Below are positions 47,130-57,383 of a stretch of 64,000 bases of DNA, piece by piece (the first letter of the stretch is position 1; the number at the start of each line of letters is the position of its first letter). Below the pieces are notes generated by a model. That model ran no database searches. It had not been told where the DNA came from and worked only from the letters and a program-made list of their open reading frames with translations. Origin of the DNA: Ceratotherium simum simum. Lineage: Eukaryota > Chordata > Mammalia > Perissodactyla > Rhinocerotidae. The position numbers were made by a program, and so were the translations under genes. The stretch spans positions 4,933,246 to 4,997,245 of the forward strand of contig NW_004454217.1 of NCBI RefSeq assembly GCF_000283155.1. The letters run 5' to 3'.

Positions 47130-47143
47130 GTGTGTGTGTGTGT
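47130..47143. repeat. Short (TG)7 microsatellite
   Basis: Seven TG units, followed by a G-rich piece (47145-47160). Confidence 0.9.
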
Positions 47144-47381
47144 CTTGGGGGTGGAGGGGAATTTCCACCCCTGATCATAAGCATTCACCCATAAATGTGC
47201 ACACATACACATACACACCTTACCCTAAATAAGAATAAATTAATCAATTATAGGGTCAAATTGATTATAGCTAAATTTAGAAGAGAATTTTAGTGATGTA
47301 GTGACTTCCTATCTGAGAATGCCTTATTATCTTTTCCTCCCCCACAGCGATTCTCCAGCCAATTCTAGATGTAGCCCTTGG

Positions 47382-47746
47382 CAGGTGGTGCCCTTTGCAG
47401 GTTGATGTTGTCTGGCTCAGGACCCTGCTCTCCAGGTGCTGTGTTCCATACATGACTGACAGGATACTAGGATGTGTGGCCTAAACTACATGTACTGTTG
47501 ACCTAAGTGGTTTCCTGGCATCCAAATCTCCCTTTCTCTTGCTGCATCATCTGAGGGAAAGCCATGACTTAGTATCTCCAAATAGTTTCAGTAATGGTGG
47601 ACAATGCTTGACATGAGCCAGCTGCCTTTGAGAGAGAAGTGATTATCTTGGCTGAAATTAAGTAGCTACAGTTATCAACACCTGCTGCACAGTTCAAGGC
47701 TGTCTGCACACCTGCTGTTTACTCTCATCTCGAAACAGGTCATTTG
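47382..47746. promoter_or_regulatory. E-box cluster (candidate enhancer)
   Basis: CANNTG sites of the CAGGTG/CACCTG/CAGCTG class lie at 47382-47387, 47433-47438, 47619-47624, 47679-47684 and 47709-47714, with CATCTG at 47548-47553 and CATTTG at 47741-47746. The last three strong sites start 60 and 30 bp apart. bHLH (for example E-protein or Twist class) or ZEB/SNAI zinc-finger factors bind such sites. Function is inference. Confidence 0.3.
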
Positions 47747-48306
47747 GTGCTTGAGTCAATGGACACAAGGTCTTTGGCCTTAATTTGCCTTCCATAATAG
47801 GCAAGCAAAATACAAGCCCAGCAGAATGAACACATAACCCCTTTGGCTTGCCCATTCAGAGAAGAGGTATACATGAAAATTTGGGGTTAATGTTACAAAA
47901 ACTCACATTTTGAAAAACAAAATTCAGTTTAAATTTTCAAAGGTGAAGCATTACTAGCTTTTTAAAATTTGGTATTCCAAAATAGATGTACCTATCGCCT
48001 TCCATTTTTCATTGTTGCTGTTTTTGTTTCATTTTTACTTGCGATCAAATTGATATGGAAGCTCCCAATAACAAGTATTGTGCATTACACCTCAATAAAT
48101 ATTTGTTGAATGAAGTCTAGTTTCTATTCATCAGTTTATTGACCTTATTGCAAAACCCAAGTCTTCTTGGTTTGCATTTTTCAGACTCCAGCTCAGGGTT
48201 TCCATCTTCTGAGAATTCTTCCCTAGAAACATTGCTTGCTGTATACACCCACAGTATTTTCCAATACTCCATAGTACTTTCCTATTTCCTCCATTTCTTC
48301 TATTGC

Positions 48307-48468
48307 TACTTAACCTGTGGTCCACAGATTGTCAGCATCAACATCAGGGATGTTGAGATGATTAGAAATTCAGACTTTTGGTACCATTCCCAACCTATTG
48401 GATCAGAATTTCTATAAATTTTTAAATCGCCAGAAATTTATACTTTCATTAGATTTTGAGAAGTACTG
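48307..48468 (-). mobile_element. MER5A-like hAT DNA transposon
   Basis: About 160 bp matching MER5A read from one end: 'taacctgtggtccacagatt', 'gtcagcatcaacatcaggga', 'gatcagaatttctataaatt' and the terminus 'gattttgagaagtactg'. Non-autonomous and degraded. The 104-codon frame starting just before its right end is chance. Confidence 0.75.
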
Positions 48469-49650
48469 ATATAACACATTTCAATTACACAATGCAATTA
48501 ATGGTATATACACGTATGGCTTCCCTAGGGAGTGAAAACTCCTTAAGATCAGATCTTTGCTCATTTGGAGCTACCAGTCTGGTTGCCTGTTCCTCACATC
48601 TCTACTCTTACAACTCCTTCCTGTGGGGTCAGTCCTGCCCTGGGCTGTGGACCAGATCTTGCCATAGTCATCGAATTTCCACATTCCACATCTATCCCTC
48701 TGAGTTTAAAAGTGCAGGTTTTTGTCTTTTTTCTGAAATCAAGTCTCCACTTCCTGTCTCAGTTTTGTAACTTGGTATCTACATTTTACCTCTGGGCCTA
48801 ATTCCTTCCTGAAAATGTGCCTAGCACTCCAGTCCTTCTGAAAAATAGGTACTGTTTTATGCTTTGATTACAAACTGCCATAGGGCAGGAGCTGGTCTCA
48901 ATCTATTCTCTTTTCACCACTTGGATATAGCACATAATGGTGCCAAAAGACCCTTGATCAATGGTTTTTCACAAGCTGGACCTTCAATTAGATGCAGTTG
49001 CTTTAGAAACTGTGTTATCTCTTTTAGGCCTCTAGCATTTGGTAAATGTTCCAATGAGTGAAATTTGTCCTCCCAACTTGAAAGAATGAATACCTCTTAC
49101 AAGCAAATCTAATTTATCCAGGTAATGTGTAACTCACCCAACAGATTTTGCTCCTTATGTTGCTATTGAATTTAGACTCATTTTGGCAGAATTAGAAATT
49201 CCCAACTCTGTACAAACTGATATTTGAAGCTCTTTGGTGGCGTGCTTTCTCATTATTTTGGAGCAGACTTTGCTACTCTCCGTGGCCCTATCTTCACTCT
49301 GTTTACAAATGGAAATTGTGAAAAGACTAAGGGTAGAAGAAGCAATATCAACTTTAGCTTGTTAGCAGTAACATACTACACATTTATTGATCTCTATCTG
49401 CTTATTCCAAAGCATGTGCTGGCAATCTACACTGGATTGAGTGGCTCTGTGCAAATAATGAGACCATGGTCTTCTCTGTTTCAATAAAAGTGACCTGATT
49501 GTGTCTCTACCTTGCACCATTGGTGGAACAGGGGTGGAGGTGAAAGTAAATGTATACATATATCTACAGAAGGATAGAGAGTAAGAGGGAGATGAAGCAA
49601 GAGAGAGGGAGAGATGAAGCATGATAAGAACTTGCAAGCAAGCAGTGAGA
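48469..49650. other. Unassigned stretch
   Basis: No repeat confidently recognised, apart from a GAGAGA-rich piece near 49574-49615. Frames up to 104 codons have no domains. Confidence 0.35.
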
Positions 49651-49654
49651 TGAG

Positions 49655-49830
49655 AAATGCATAAGCCTTTGTAGTCACATACGTGTGAATCCCAGCTTTG
49701 TTACCTACTAGCTGTGGGAACTGGGGCATTTTTAAAAATCCCTTACACTAAAAAAAATGTAACCTAGTGTATGGGAACCTCAAATCTCTCATCCATAAAA
49801 TGGCAATCGTATGCCTAACTCTATTCATAG
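49655..49830 (+). repeat. MIR SINE, sense, left part
   Basis: 'gtgtgaatcccagctttgtt', 'acctactagctgtgggaact', an irregular piece, then 'aacctcaaatctctcatcca' and 'taaaatggcaatcgtatgcc'. It contains a small A-rich insertion around 49750. The MIR 3' end reappears at about 50030. Confidence 0.65.
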
Positions 49831-50024
49831 CCACCATATACTTGTGCAAGTTGCATACTGCACAAGGTACTTGCTGAGGGGTGAGTGTGAACTGAAATCT
49901 AACCCTACACTCACCAAGACACGCAGCCAGGCACAGGACTTCCTCTGCCTGGAGGAACAGACAGCTTTTTCTAGTGATCACAAAGGGCCTATATAGGCTA
50001 GCTCAGAGGTGGCCTTGCTCATAT

Positions 50025-50105
50025 GATTTCTTGTGAGGGTTAAGAAAGATGGTATGCAGAACTATGAAAGAGTGCTTGGCATTCACTAAATGTTTTGCTG
50101 CTTTT
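50025..50105 (+). repeat. MIR SINE, sense, right part
   Basis: 'gtgagggttaagaaagatgg', 'gaaagagtgcttggcattca' and 'ctaaatgttttgctgc' complete the MIR 3' end. About 190 bp of other sequence separates it from the left part. Confidence 0.55.
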
Positions 50106-50654
50106 CCAGTCCTTGTTTTGCATCTCTCCAAATACGGATTTCATTCTCCGTATCTTTCTCCCACAGGCTAGAACCAAGGCTGCCTATTGTTCCTGGGCTC
50201 CTGGCTTCCCAGCTGTGCCCCCTGGGAGTTAATCTCTCCCCTCAGTTTCAGTGTGAAAAATCTCTGGAGAGTCATAAGTCTGGAATGGTGTAGCATTCTC
50301 ATTATCAGTCCTCACCATAACCATGTGAGGAGCAGGTATAGAACTCAAAGAAGGGACAATTGTCTTCTTCCCCCCGGAAGATGAGTGGTATGAGGGTGAA
50401 TAAAATGAATATTTCCACCACAATTCTTATAAATATTGAGCACTTGCTAATGCTTAGACTCCTGATAATCTCAGTGAAATACACAGAGACAGAAGAAACA
50501 CAGAGACAAACAAATACACAGAGACAAAAATTTGTTTGAAAAGAGTGAACACACAATGATTTGAGAACCATTACCCCCAGATGAGTCAGCAAATAAAAAA
50601 CAAAAATTGCAGTACTAGTTAATGTTGCCCTTGATGGATGCCATTTCCCCTTTC

Positions 50655-50735
50655 TAGGTCCCAGTTTCCTTATCTGAAAAAGAGGGGTCTGACTCAAGCT
50701 ATTGTTAGGTTCCCTTTGACTCTAATGTCTATGAC
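50655..50735 (+). repeat. MIR-related SINE fragment, sense
   Basis: 'cccagtttccttatctgaaa', 'aagaggggtctgactcaagc', 'gttccctttgactctaatgt' resemble the MIR-related variant that ends in ...cagctctaanattctatga. Confidence 0.5.
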
Positions 50736-50796
50736 TCATCCATCCATCCATCCATCATTCCATCTATTCACTTATTAATCCATCCCTCCATCATTG
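50734..50796. repeat. (CCAT)n-type microsatellite
   Basis: ATCC/CATC units, with interruptions, between a MIR-like piece and the antisense L2. Confidence 0.8.
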
Positions 50797-50824
50797 TGTC
50801 AGATACTTGAGACACTTAGATCCT

Positions 50825-51190
50825 AAGTCAACAGGTGTTTATTGAGCACCTATAAAATAAAAGGCATTATTTTAGCCACAGTAGTAAAAAAATAAATGAC
50901 AGTCCTTTTCCTCAAACCGTTTCTAGTCTAGTTGGAGTGCATAGTATATGTAAAGCAAGAATTATGTAATAGAGAACACTGCAACAGAAGTAAGAACAGT
51001 TCATGAACACTTGTAGGATGTCTAGTGAAGAGAATTTGAACTTCAGTGTGAGCACAATGATACAGCAGGAGCAGGTAGAGATGGCTCCATGGAAAAGAAG
51101 AGGTTTTGTCTTGTCTGGAGACTGAGCAGGGTCATTATTGACTGGGCAGAGAGGACAGGTATGCATCTTCTAAGACGGAGAAAAGGCCAG
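50825..51190 (-). repeat. L2 LINE 3' region, antisense
   Basis: 'ggtgtttattgagcacctat', 'gtccttttcctcaaaccgtt', 'tctagtctagttggagtgca', 'gagaacactgcaacagaagt' and 'ctggagactgagcagggtca' match antisense L2 order. Confidence 0.7.
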
Positions 51191-51690
51191 AACTCTCCAC
51201 CCCTATAGTACTAACATTGAGTTATTTTGGTTTAGTGTTTTTTCAATGTTTTACTGTTTTGTTGAGTTTATATTGTGTAAAATGAAAAATGCTGACACAT
51301 ACTGTGAGTAGATGTCAGAAACAGAAGTTACCTGAAAGCATTTGAGGTAACTACTAATTGCATTCATCTGCTAATTAGCACTTTCTTTGTCACTGACTAT
51401 AACACCAGATTGGATTTCCCAGTGGGAAATAGAAATAAAGCAAACAAAAAAAAAAATCAAGAAAGTAGAATGCTAGTTGCTATGAGGATTTTAGAAACAA
51501 ATATGTATAAGAAGTATGGATATCACGCTAATATTTGGAGAGGGGGTGGCCAATGAGGAATTATCACACTTAGGTCCAAAATAATAGTAGTTACTGCCTT
51601 TTTATTTAAATGATGCTGATTCTAACTGACTACACATCCACATGGAACTAATAGCTCATTAGAAATCAACTGATATCTGAACGATGGTGG
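51191..51690. other. Unassigned AT-rich stretch
   Basis: Nothing recognised. Carries an 11-A run at 51446. Confidence 0.35.
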
Positions 51691-51696
51691 TAGAGT

Positions 51697-52548
51697 TGTT
51701 ACTGCACCAGGTCCGTTTTTGCCCACTTCCCAGAAAGCCAAAGACCAAGATGACGAGATTGCAGAAAAGAGAGTTTGTTATCACAAGGCAGCCGAGTGTG
51801 GAAACGGGAGAATGAATCTCAAATCTGCTTGCCTGAAAATAGGGACTCAGGGATATTTATGGCTAAGGGGGCAAGGTGGTCTGAAATGATTGGAGGTGAG
51901 GAGAGATGAGGTAATTGATGATCTGCCCAAGCGTAGTCAGGCTTCATACCTCTTCAGAGGCCCCATGTTCACACAATGGCGGCGTTAGCATGCCCTGAGG
52001 GTGGAGTTTTAACCTCTTGCCATCAAAAAGTCAGTTATCAGACACATGTCTGCGTGGGCCCAGTTGATGATGGGTTGGTGGTCTCAACCAGCCTGAAGGG
52101 GTTCCAATTACATAAAAAAATATCTCAAACACCCATTACCATGGTGACCCAGGCTCCAGGGAGATGTTATCTATAGGAACCTAGTGGGAGTCAGATAGCA
52201 TATTGCCTAAACAGCACAGTTAACAATGGGTAGGTTTATCATGCAGATTTAAGTCCTCACCTTCTGTTCTGATAAATTTCCGGGTAACTTCTTCCTGGTA
52301 CAGGGAAGAAGATACCTTTACAAATGGAGATTTCCTTTACAAATGTAAATGTCTCTTACAAAGGGTAACCAGAACTAAGAATGGGCTCAGCAAGGACCCT
52401 CCCAGATACCTGGAGATGTCTATGGTGATGGCCTATTCTGGGGCAGGCCTCCTCCCATCCCAAACTCTTTTGGTCAGTTAGTGGGGAGGGGGTTCAAAGT
52501 GTCTTTCAGGCAGAGACATATTTTGAGGTGGCCAATTCTGATCCCCCA
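51697..52548 (-). mobile_element. Solo endogenous retrovirus LTR (probably class I), antisense
   Basis: About 850 bp bounded by TG (51697) and CA (52547-52548) on the + strand. Read in reverse, it starts with 'tgggggatcagaattggcc', has a TATA-like 'cataaatatccc' (RC of 51853-51864), then 'aaactctcttttctgcaatc' and 'ggctttctgggaagtgggca' before the 3' end 'ctggtgcagtaaca', the layout of a gammaretrovirus-like LTR with U3, R and U5. No gag, pol or env lies on either side, so it is a solo LTR. The 66-codon frame inside (51976-52176) is not a gene. A target duplication is not clear. Confidence 0.7.
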
Positions 52549-54070
52549 TAGTTACTAGCTGCTTAATCATCAATGGCTAACTGTTTGCTGGTTTCAGAGC
52601 GAGCAGAGGAATGGGCTGAGTAAGGAATGTGATTTCTTTGAAAGCTCTAAGCATGAGGACAGAGGAAAGAAAAGTTTTTTAACCAATGTTCTAAATACGG
52701 TTGTGTTAAAATAGAAAGCACATGTTTAAAAGTTATCAGACATAGTAAGGTATTGTTCAAAGTTCTATAGGATTTGCCTTGGAATTTAGTGTCACAAACT
52801 GCATAGTACCAAGTAGAGGTTGCTAAATTCAAATGGGGCTGAATTTGCTCTTTATCGTTCCATTGACATGATCAATAAGGAGGGGTGAAACATGTGAACA
52901 ATACCTCTGAATTTTTCCTTTTGCAGGAAGCGTGGTCACCTACAACAGATGTTTAGAGATCTTGCTTTTATCACAATGTGTTTTTTGTTTGTTTAGTATT
53001 TCAATCATATAATTTCTTTCATTCCATTTATTTTATTCTCTCCTCCAATTATCACTACAGAACAAGGCACACAGTTTGCTGATTTTCTTCATTTCTTGTC
53101 ATGATTGTCAAGTAGACCATCAAACAGTTGCATGCCTTGGTAATACAGAGATGCATAATGGGTGCTCCACACCCTCATGCCTCACATTCCAGTGGGTCAA
53201 ACAAGAAATCATTATAAGAATATGCAGTCTTTCCTGTAAGAAGGTTTTACAGAGGGTATTTAAAGGTTATCGGAAAAGGAAGAGAGAGAAAGAGAAAGGC
53301 AGGGAGGGAGGAAAGAAGAAAAGAACCAATCAGCCAAACTAGGTAAATCTTAGCATCAGGATTGAGGAATAAGAACCTGAAAAATGGGAATTAAGGCCAT
53401 GAGGGTGGGACCCCTGTGGAATCTATGAGGAACACATCTCTCCAAAGCAGACGTATCTGCAACAACTGAGCATAATGCAACAACCTAGATACCACAGATG
53501 TTGGCTGCCACAGGGCCCAGTCTGTCACTCTGAGGACCTAAACAAGCTGTTGCAACAAACTCTTATTTCTTTATAACTAAAACGTCTCTGCCTCTGAGTG
53601 TAGCTGGCGTGATACATCAAAGGGCATAATTTATTTTAATAACTTGTCAGAGCAGCTCCCTTACCAGGGGATTGCTTGAGATTCCTTTCTCAGATCCTAG
53701 AATTAGCCTGCTTTTATTCAGGAACTGGCCTAGTACATGAGGTTTATTTTTGGCAAGGCTGTTGGGAAGCTGCCAAATTGATCCCCTGCAGCTGTAGCTC
53801 TGTCACCACAAACAGACTATATTGTGCAGAGTCCCTGTGCTGCCTTGCCATTCATCCCCCCTAGCCATCCCCCCTAGCCGATGTGGGTGCCCTGGCCTTC
53901 TTGCCTCACCAAAGGCATAACACGTGTAGTACTGAGCAATTAAAAATATGTTATTTATAGTCATTAAACCAGTTATATAGTATTAAAAGATAAATAAGAC
54001 CAATAAATAAATGTAGATTGGAAATTACACTTTTAAGTTTTACATTCATAGTTGGTTTCTTTTTTTTTCT
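52549..54070. other. Unassigned stretch with small simple repeats
   Basis: Contains a GA-rich tract at about 53275-53325 and an exact 13-bp tandem duplication at 53853-53878. I see no transposon. The 88-codon frame at 53076 ends in a Lys/Arg/Glu-rich run encoded by the GA tract and is not called. Confidence 0.4.
53853..53878. repeat. Exact 13-bp tandem duplication
   Basis: Two identical copies of catcccccctagc, 53853-53865 and 53866-53878, with no spacer. It looks like a replication-slippage event. Confidence 0.95.
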
Positions 54071-54074
54071 TTCT

Positions 54075-54545
54075 AACCATATTTACCTCCTTCCTTGTAC
54101 AAACCTTTAACTTCAGCCAAATTGGCATATCTATTCTTATATTTTCCCATCTTATATTTTGTTCATGCCACACTACTCATCTAGAATTATTTCTCCACTT
54201 CCTCTACCACCATTGCACATTCTGATCATCCTTCTAGACCCAGCCAAAATTTCACCTTCCCAAAAAGAGTATGTTTTACCCTTCTTTGTGGCTCTGAGTA
54301 CATCTTGTCTGTATAGTTGGTCAATTTAGACATGCATTGCCTTCTTCTTTTAGTCTCACTGTTATCCTAAATTATTGTCTTACTCTTTTGCTGTAACACA
54401 CATTTTCACTAGTTTATGTTGTTTCCTGGATAAGTTTAAAAAGTTTTTTGAGGGCATATACCTTATTCTAGATTTCTATATATTCCAATATTGCCAAGTT
54501 TAGATCATAGGTGAAATTTTCAATAAATATTGTTTACAGATATGT
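54075..54545 (+). repeat. L2 LINE 3' region, sense
   Basis: 'ttctagacccagccaaaatt', 'tcaccttcccaaaaagagta', 'gtggctctgagtacatcttg', 'ttgagggcatataccttatt' and 'tcaataaatattgtttacag' are the sense L2 3' order. Confidence 0.75.
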
Positions 54546-54779
54546 TTATCTTTTTATTATTTAAAATTTTATCTGATGTTATATACTTTGCTAAAGAAGT
54601 TCTGGTCAAGCAAAGTTTCGAAAACTAAACTGATGATCATCAGTCCTTGCCATGGTTTCTACGATGTCTGAATAAAATACATTATTTTAAGAATTCCAGG
54701 GAAGATAATTTTTTCTAAATAATTCTTGAACATTACATGCACTATGTAATGTCTAAATTATATTTGCATATTATATGCA

Positions 54780-55935
54780 CTACAGAGTTCCAATTCCAGG
54801 GAAGATGAAGTTAATACAAGACGGAGTTAACACTTTCACTCCCATTGAACTCAGCTGTAAAACCTGGACAGAATTCATGGCTCAGCTATTTGAGAACTCT
54901 AAAAAGTGAATAGCGAGAGGTGGATGAGAGAATGATACCAGAATTGAAGCACCATTGAACCAGCAGTGAATTTACTATATTTACTTCTAGATTGCCCCTA
55001 CTCTAAAATCAATGCAGTCTGAAACCTGGAAGTGAGCACTGTAGTGCAGACAGTGAGAGATCCAAGAGAAGCTTGGCTAGAGGAGCATGAAAAGGAACTC
55101 CTAAAACTCAGAGAGCGTGGAGGAAATCCCTTGACTTTCTTTCTCCCCTTTCTCTCTGTTCTTTCACACTCCAGTCACCAGGAAATCCCACCATGCAGAT
55201 GTCAGGGCAGTGACAGTGGTCAGCAATGGGAGCCTGCAAGAGCCAAAACTCTGAGGGTAGGAGACATTATCTCCTTTCACACGAGCTGTGGCACCAAGAG
55301 GTTGGGGCCCAACCCAATTGCTTTTTTTTCCCCCCTCTCTTGGACCTCCCATGAAGTTGCCCCAGATATAGGACAATTATGAAAGTAGGTGGTTTCTGGA
55401 TGGACAACCAAGAAGAGGAACTTAGAAAAAATACTTGGGGTGTAATGGAAAGTAAGGAGGAAAACGAGACCATAAAGTTGTTTATGAATCCCTAGGCTCA
55501 GTCTTCAAACTGTACGTACCCGGATCTGATCCCAATTAGCATCCTAAAACTTTGAGAACTGAGCCGAGTGTATACCTCTGCCTAGATCCCTGGGTAGTCA
55601 CATAGGGGACAGACCTGAACAACACTGCAAAAACATTGAAAACTGAACTGACATTGGAACCACTGGCCATAGAAGGCAAAACTAAATGCCAACTTACTCC
55701 ATAGGATTTGAAGACCCAGAGTCTCATAATGTAGTATTCAAAATGTCCCGGCATATAATGAAACACAAAAATCTCAACTTTTATCAGAGAAGACAACCAA
55801 CAGATGCCAATAATGAGATGATACAGACATTGTTATTACCTGAGAAAGATTTTAAATCAGTTACTCTCTAAATTCTCAAATGATTGTGAACACCCTTGAA
55901 ACCAATATATCCAATACAACATGACAGTAATATTA
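54780..55935 (+). repeat. Probable L1/HAL1 5' region, sense
   Basis: A purine-rich 1.1-kb block. Its last part ('gatgccaataatgagatgat', 'attacctgagaaagatttta', 'aatcagttactctct') matches the segment around the start of ORF1 in old L1/HAL1 elements ('...ttatcagacaaagattttaaagc...'). Upstream text fits an L1 5' UTR. The 116-codon frame at 55032-55382 lies in this non-coding part and is not called. Confidence 0.5.
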
Positions 55936-55984
55936 TTAGATGAAGGAGTAGGTTCACACTGAAAGTATCATATTCATAGGACAT

Positions 55985-56215
55985 TTTTTCTCAAACTAGC
56001 TCCATTTTAAAAAATTGAGATACATTTTACATAAAATATAAAAAAAAAAATTTATAAAATTATTTGAAGGTGCACCAGGTCAGTGATTTTTAGTATATTC
56101 ACAGGATTGTGAAACCATTGCTACTATCTAATTCCAGAACATTTTTATCACCCCAAAGGAAAACCCCATACCTATTATCACTCCTCATTCCTCCACACCC
56201 CCCAGATGTAGTATA
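55985..56215 (-). repeat. Old L1 3' UTR, antisense
   Basis: 'ttaaaaaattgagatacatt', 'gtgatttttagtatattcac', 'tgctactatctaattccaga', 'catttttatcaccccaaagg' match the reverse of old L1 3' ends. It follows an L1-like 5' piece in the opposite orientation. Confidence 0.8.
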
Positions 56216-57081
56216 ATCATGAAAGCAGCTTTATTTTTGCCACTTTATAAACAGCTCTTATTAGACCATATCAGGTTCATTTGAAATGATAATGAATAGT
56301 AGAAGATTACGGTATCAGTCTGTGACATCTACTACTTCCCCATTGTAATAAATGTGATAGGACATAAGTTCTTGAACTGCTATTAGGTGTTTTTTCCTTA
56401 AGTAACAAGGTAGTTAGTTGCATAAAGAGGTAAGACTGATGAGAGATTTCAATGTCAACTGTGGTATAAACTTTCTGTAACCATCACCAATCTGGAATAT
56501 TTTAGCAACTTGAGAGTCTGGAATGTATAGAGAAACTGCTCTTCATTATTTATTTATAATAAAATACCAGAAATATTTAAATATTATGTAAAAGTGTGCA
56601 CTTGATTTAGCTAGAAGAAGTGCCCGTTTCATAATAGGGCTGCGTAATAGAAGGATTTCTAGACGGATGTGCTCATGGTGTCTTCTGAGAACATTTGTTC
56701 CTGTCTCCATGCTGAGTTGTTCTATCTACTCCGTTCCTAACCAAATAAAACTACCAATACATCTTTTATATAGCTCTATTTCAGGAAAATGATATTGTCT
56801 TGAAGTCAACCTACTTCTAAATGTCCGCTGATCCATTATTTTCGTGTAAAATGAAGTTTTATCAAAACGTCCTTATTTACTTTTGACTCTCTTTTTTTGC
56901 TATTTTGGAAACTGAACAGCAGGTTATAGGAATAAATCATCATATGCCAGAATATAAAGCATAGAGGTCAAATCACAGTATTATTTAGTGACTTGTAGTT
57001 CATAAAAAGCAGTATAAGGGCAGTAGCTCTTGTGCACATGAAATCTCTAATATCATGTAAATTATCTAAAACAGAGTTTTT
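56216..57081. other. Unassigned AT-rich stretch
   Basis: No recognised repeat or gene. Confidence 0.35.
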
Positions 57082-57383
57082 AAAACCCTATCAGTATTTT
57101 GATGGGGGCCGGCCCCGTGGCTTAGCGGTTAAGTGCGCGTGCTCCGCTACTGGTGACCCGGGCTCGGATCCAGGCGCTCACCGACGTACCACTTGTCTGG
57201 CCATGCTGAGGCGATGTCCCACATACAGCAACTAGCAGGATGTGCAGCTATGATGTACAACTATCTACTGGGGCTTTGGGGAGAAAAAGAGAGAAAAAAA
57301 AAAAGGAAGATTGGCAATAGATGTTAGCTCAGGGCCAGTCTTCCTCAGCAAAAAAAAAAAAAAAAACCCTATCAGTATTTTGA
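57082..57383 (+). mobile_element. Full-length ERE1-like SINE with 21-bp target duplication
   Basis: The body spans 57103-57362 between identical 21-bp duplications (57082-57102 and 57363-57383). It starts 'gggggccggccccgtgg', has an A box near 57118-57129 (tggcttagcggt) and a B box at 57161-57171 (ggctcggatcc), the body 'ggccatgctgaggcgatgtc', a GAAAAAGAG-A tract, one hairpin-forming tail module (57304-57345) and a terminal A run. The intact Pol III boxes, retained CpGs and perfect duplication make it the youngest-looking insertion in the window. The 67-codon frame through it is chance. Confidence 0.97.

Larger units (their letters stand above)
45716..48300. other. Mostly repeat-free stretch, possible regulatory DNA
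   Basis: About 2.6 kb with only a TG repeat (47130-47143), a 17-A run near 46302 and a possible L2 end near 48085-48118. I recognise no exon. The 47040-47120 and 47370-47860 parts have balanced composition, many short TF-like motifs (E-boxes, TAAT cores) and no transposon signal, as conserved enhancers often do. Conservation cannot be tested from one sequence. Confidence 0.4.

Noticed and set aside
50305..50697. 130-codon hydrophobic reverse frame
   Set aside because: The Phe/Leu/Val/Cys-rich text is the antisense of A- and CACAGAGA-rich DNA plus a MIR-like piece. It only mimics a membrane protein.
55032..55382. 116-codon frame
   Set aside because: It falls in the L1/HAL1-like 5' segment and matches no protein I recognise.
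57103..57175. tRNA gene call from the A and B boxes
   Set aside because: The boxes belong to the 5' tRNA-derived head of the ERE SINE. The sequence does not close an acceptor stem and continues into the SINE body and A tail.
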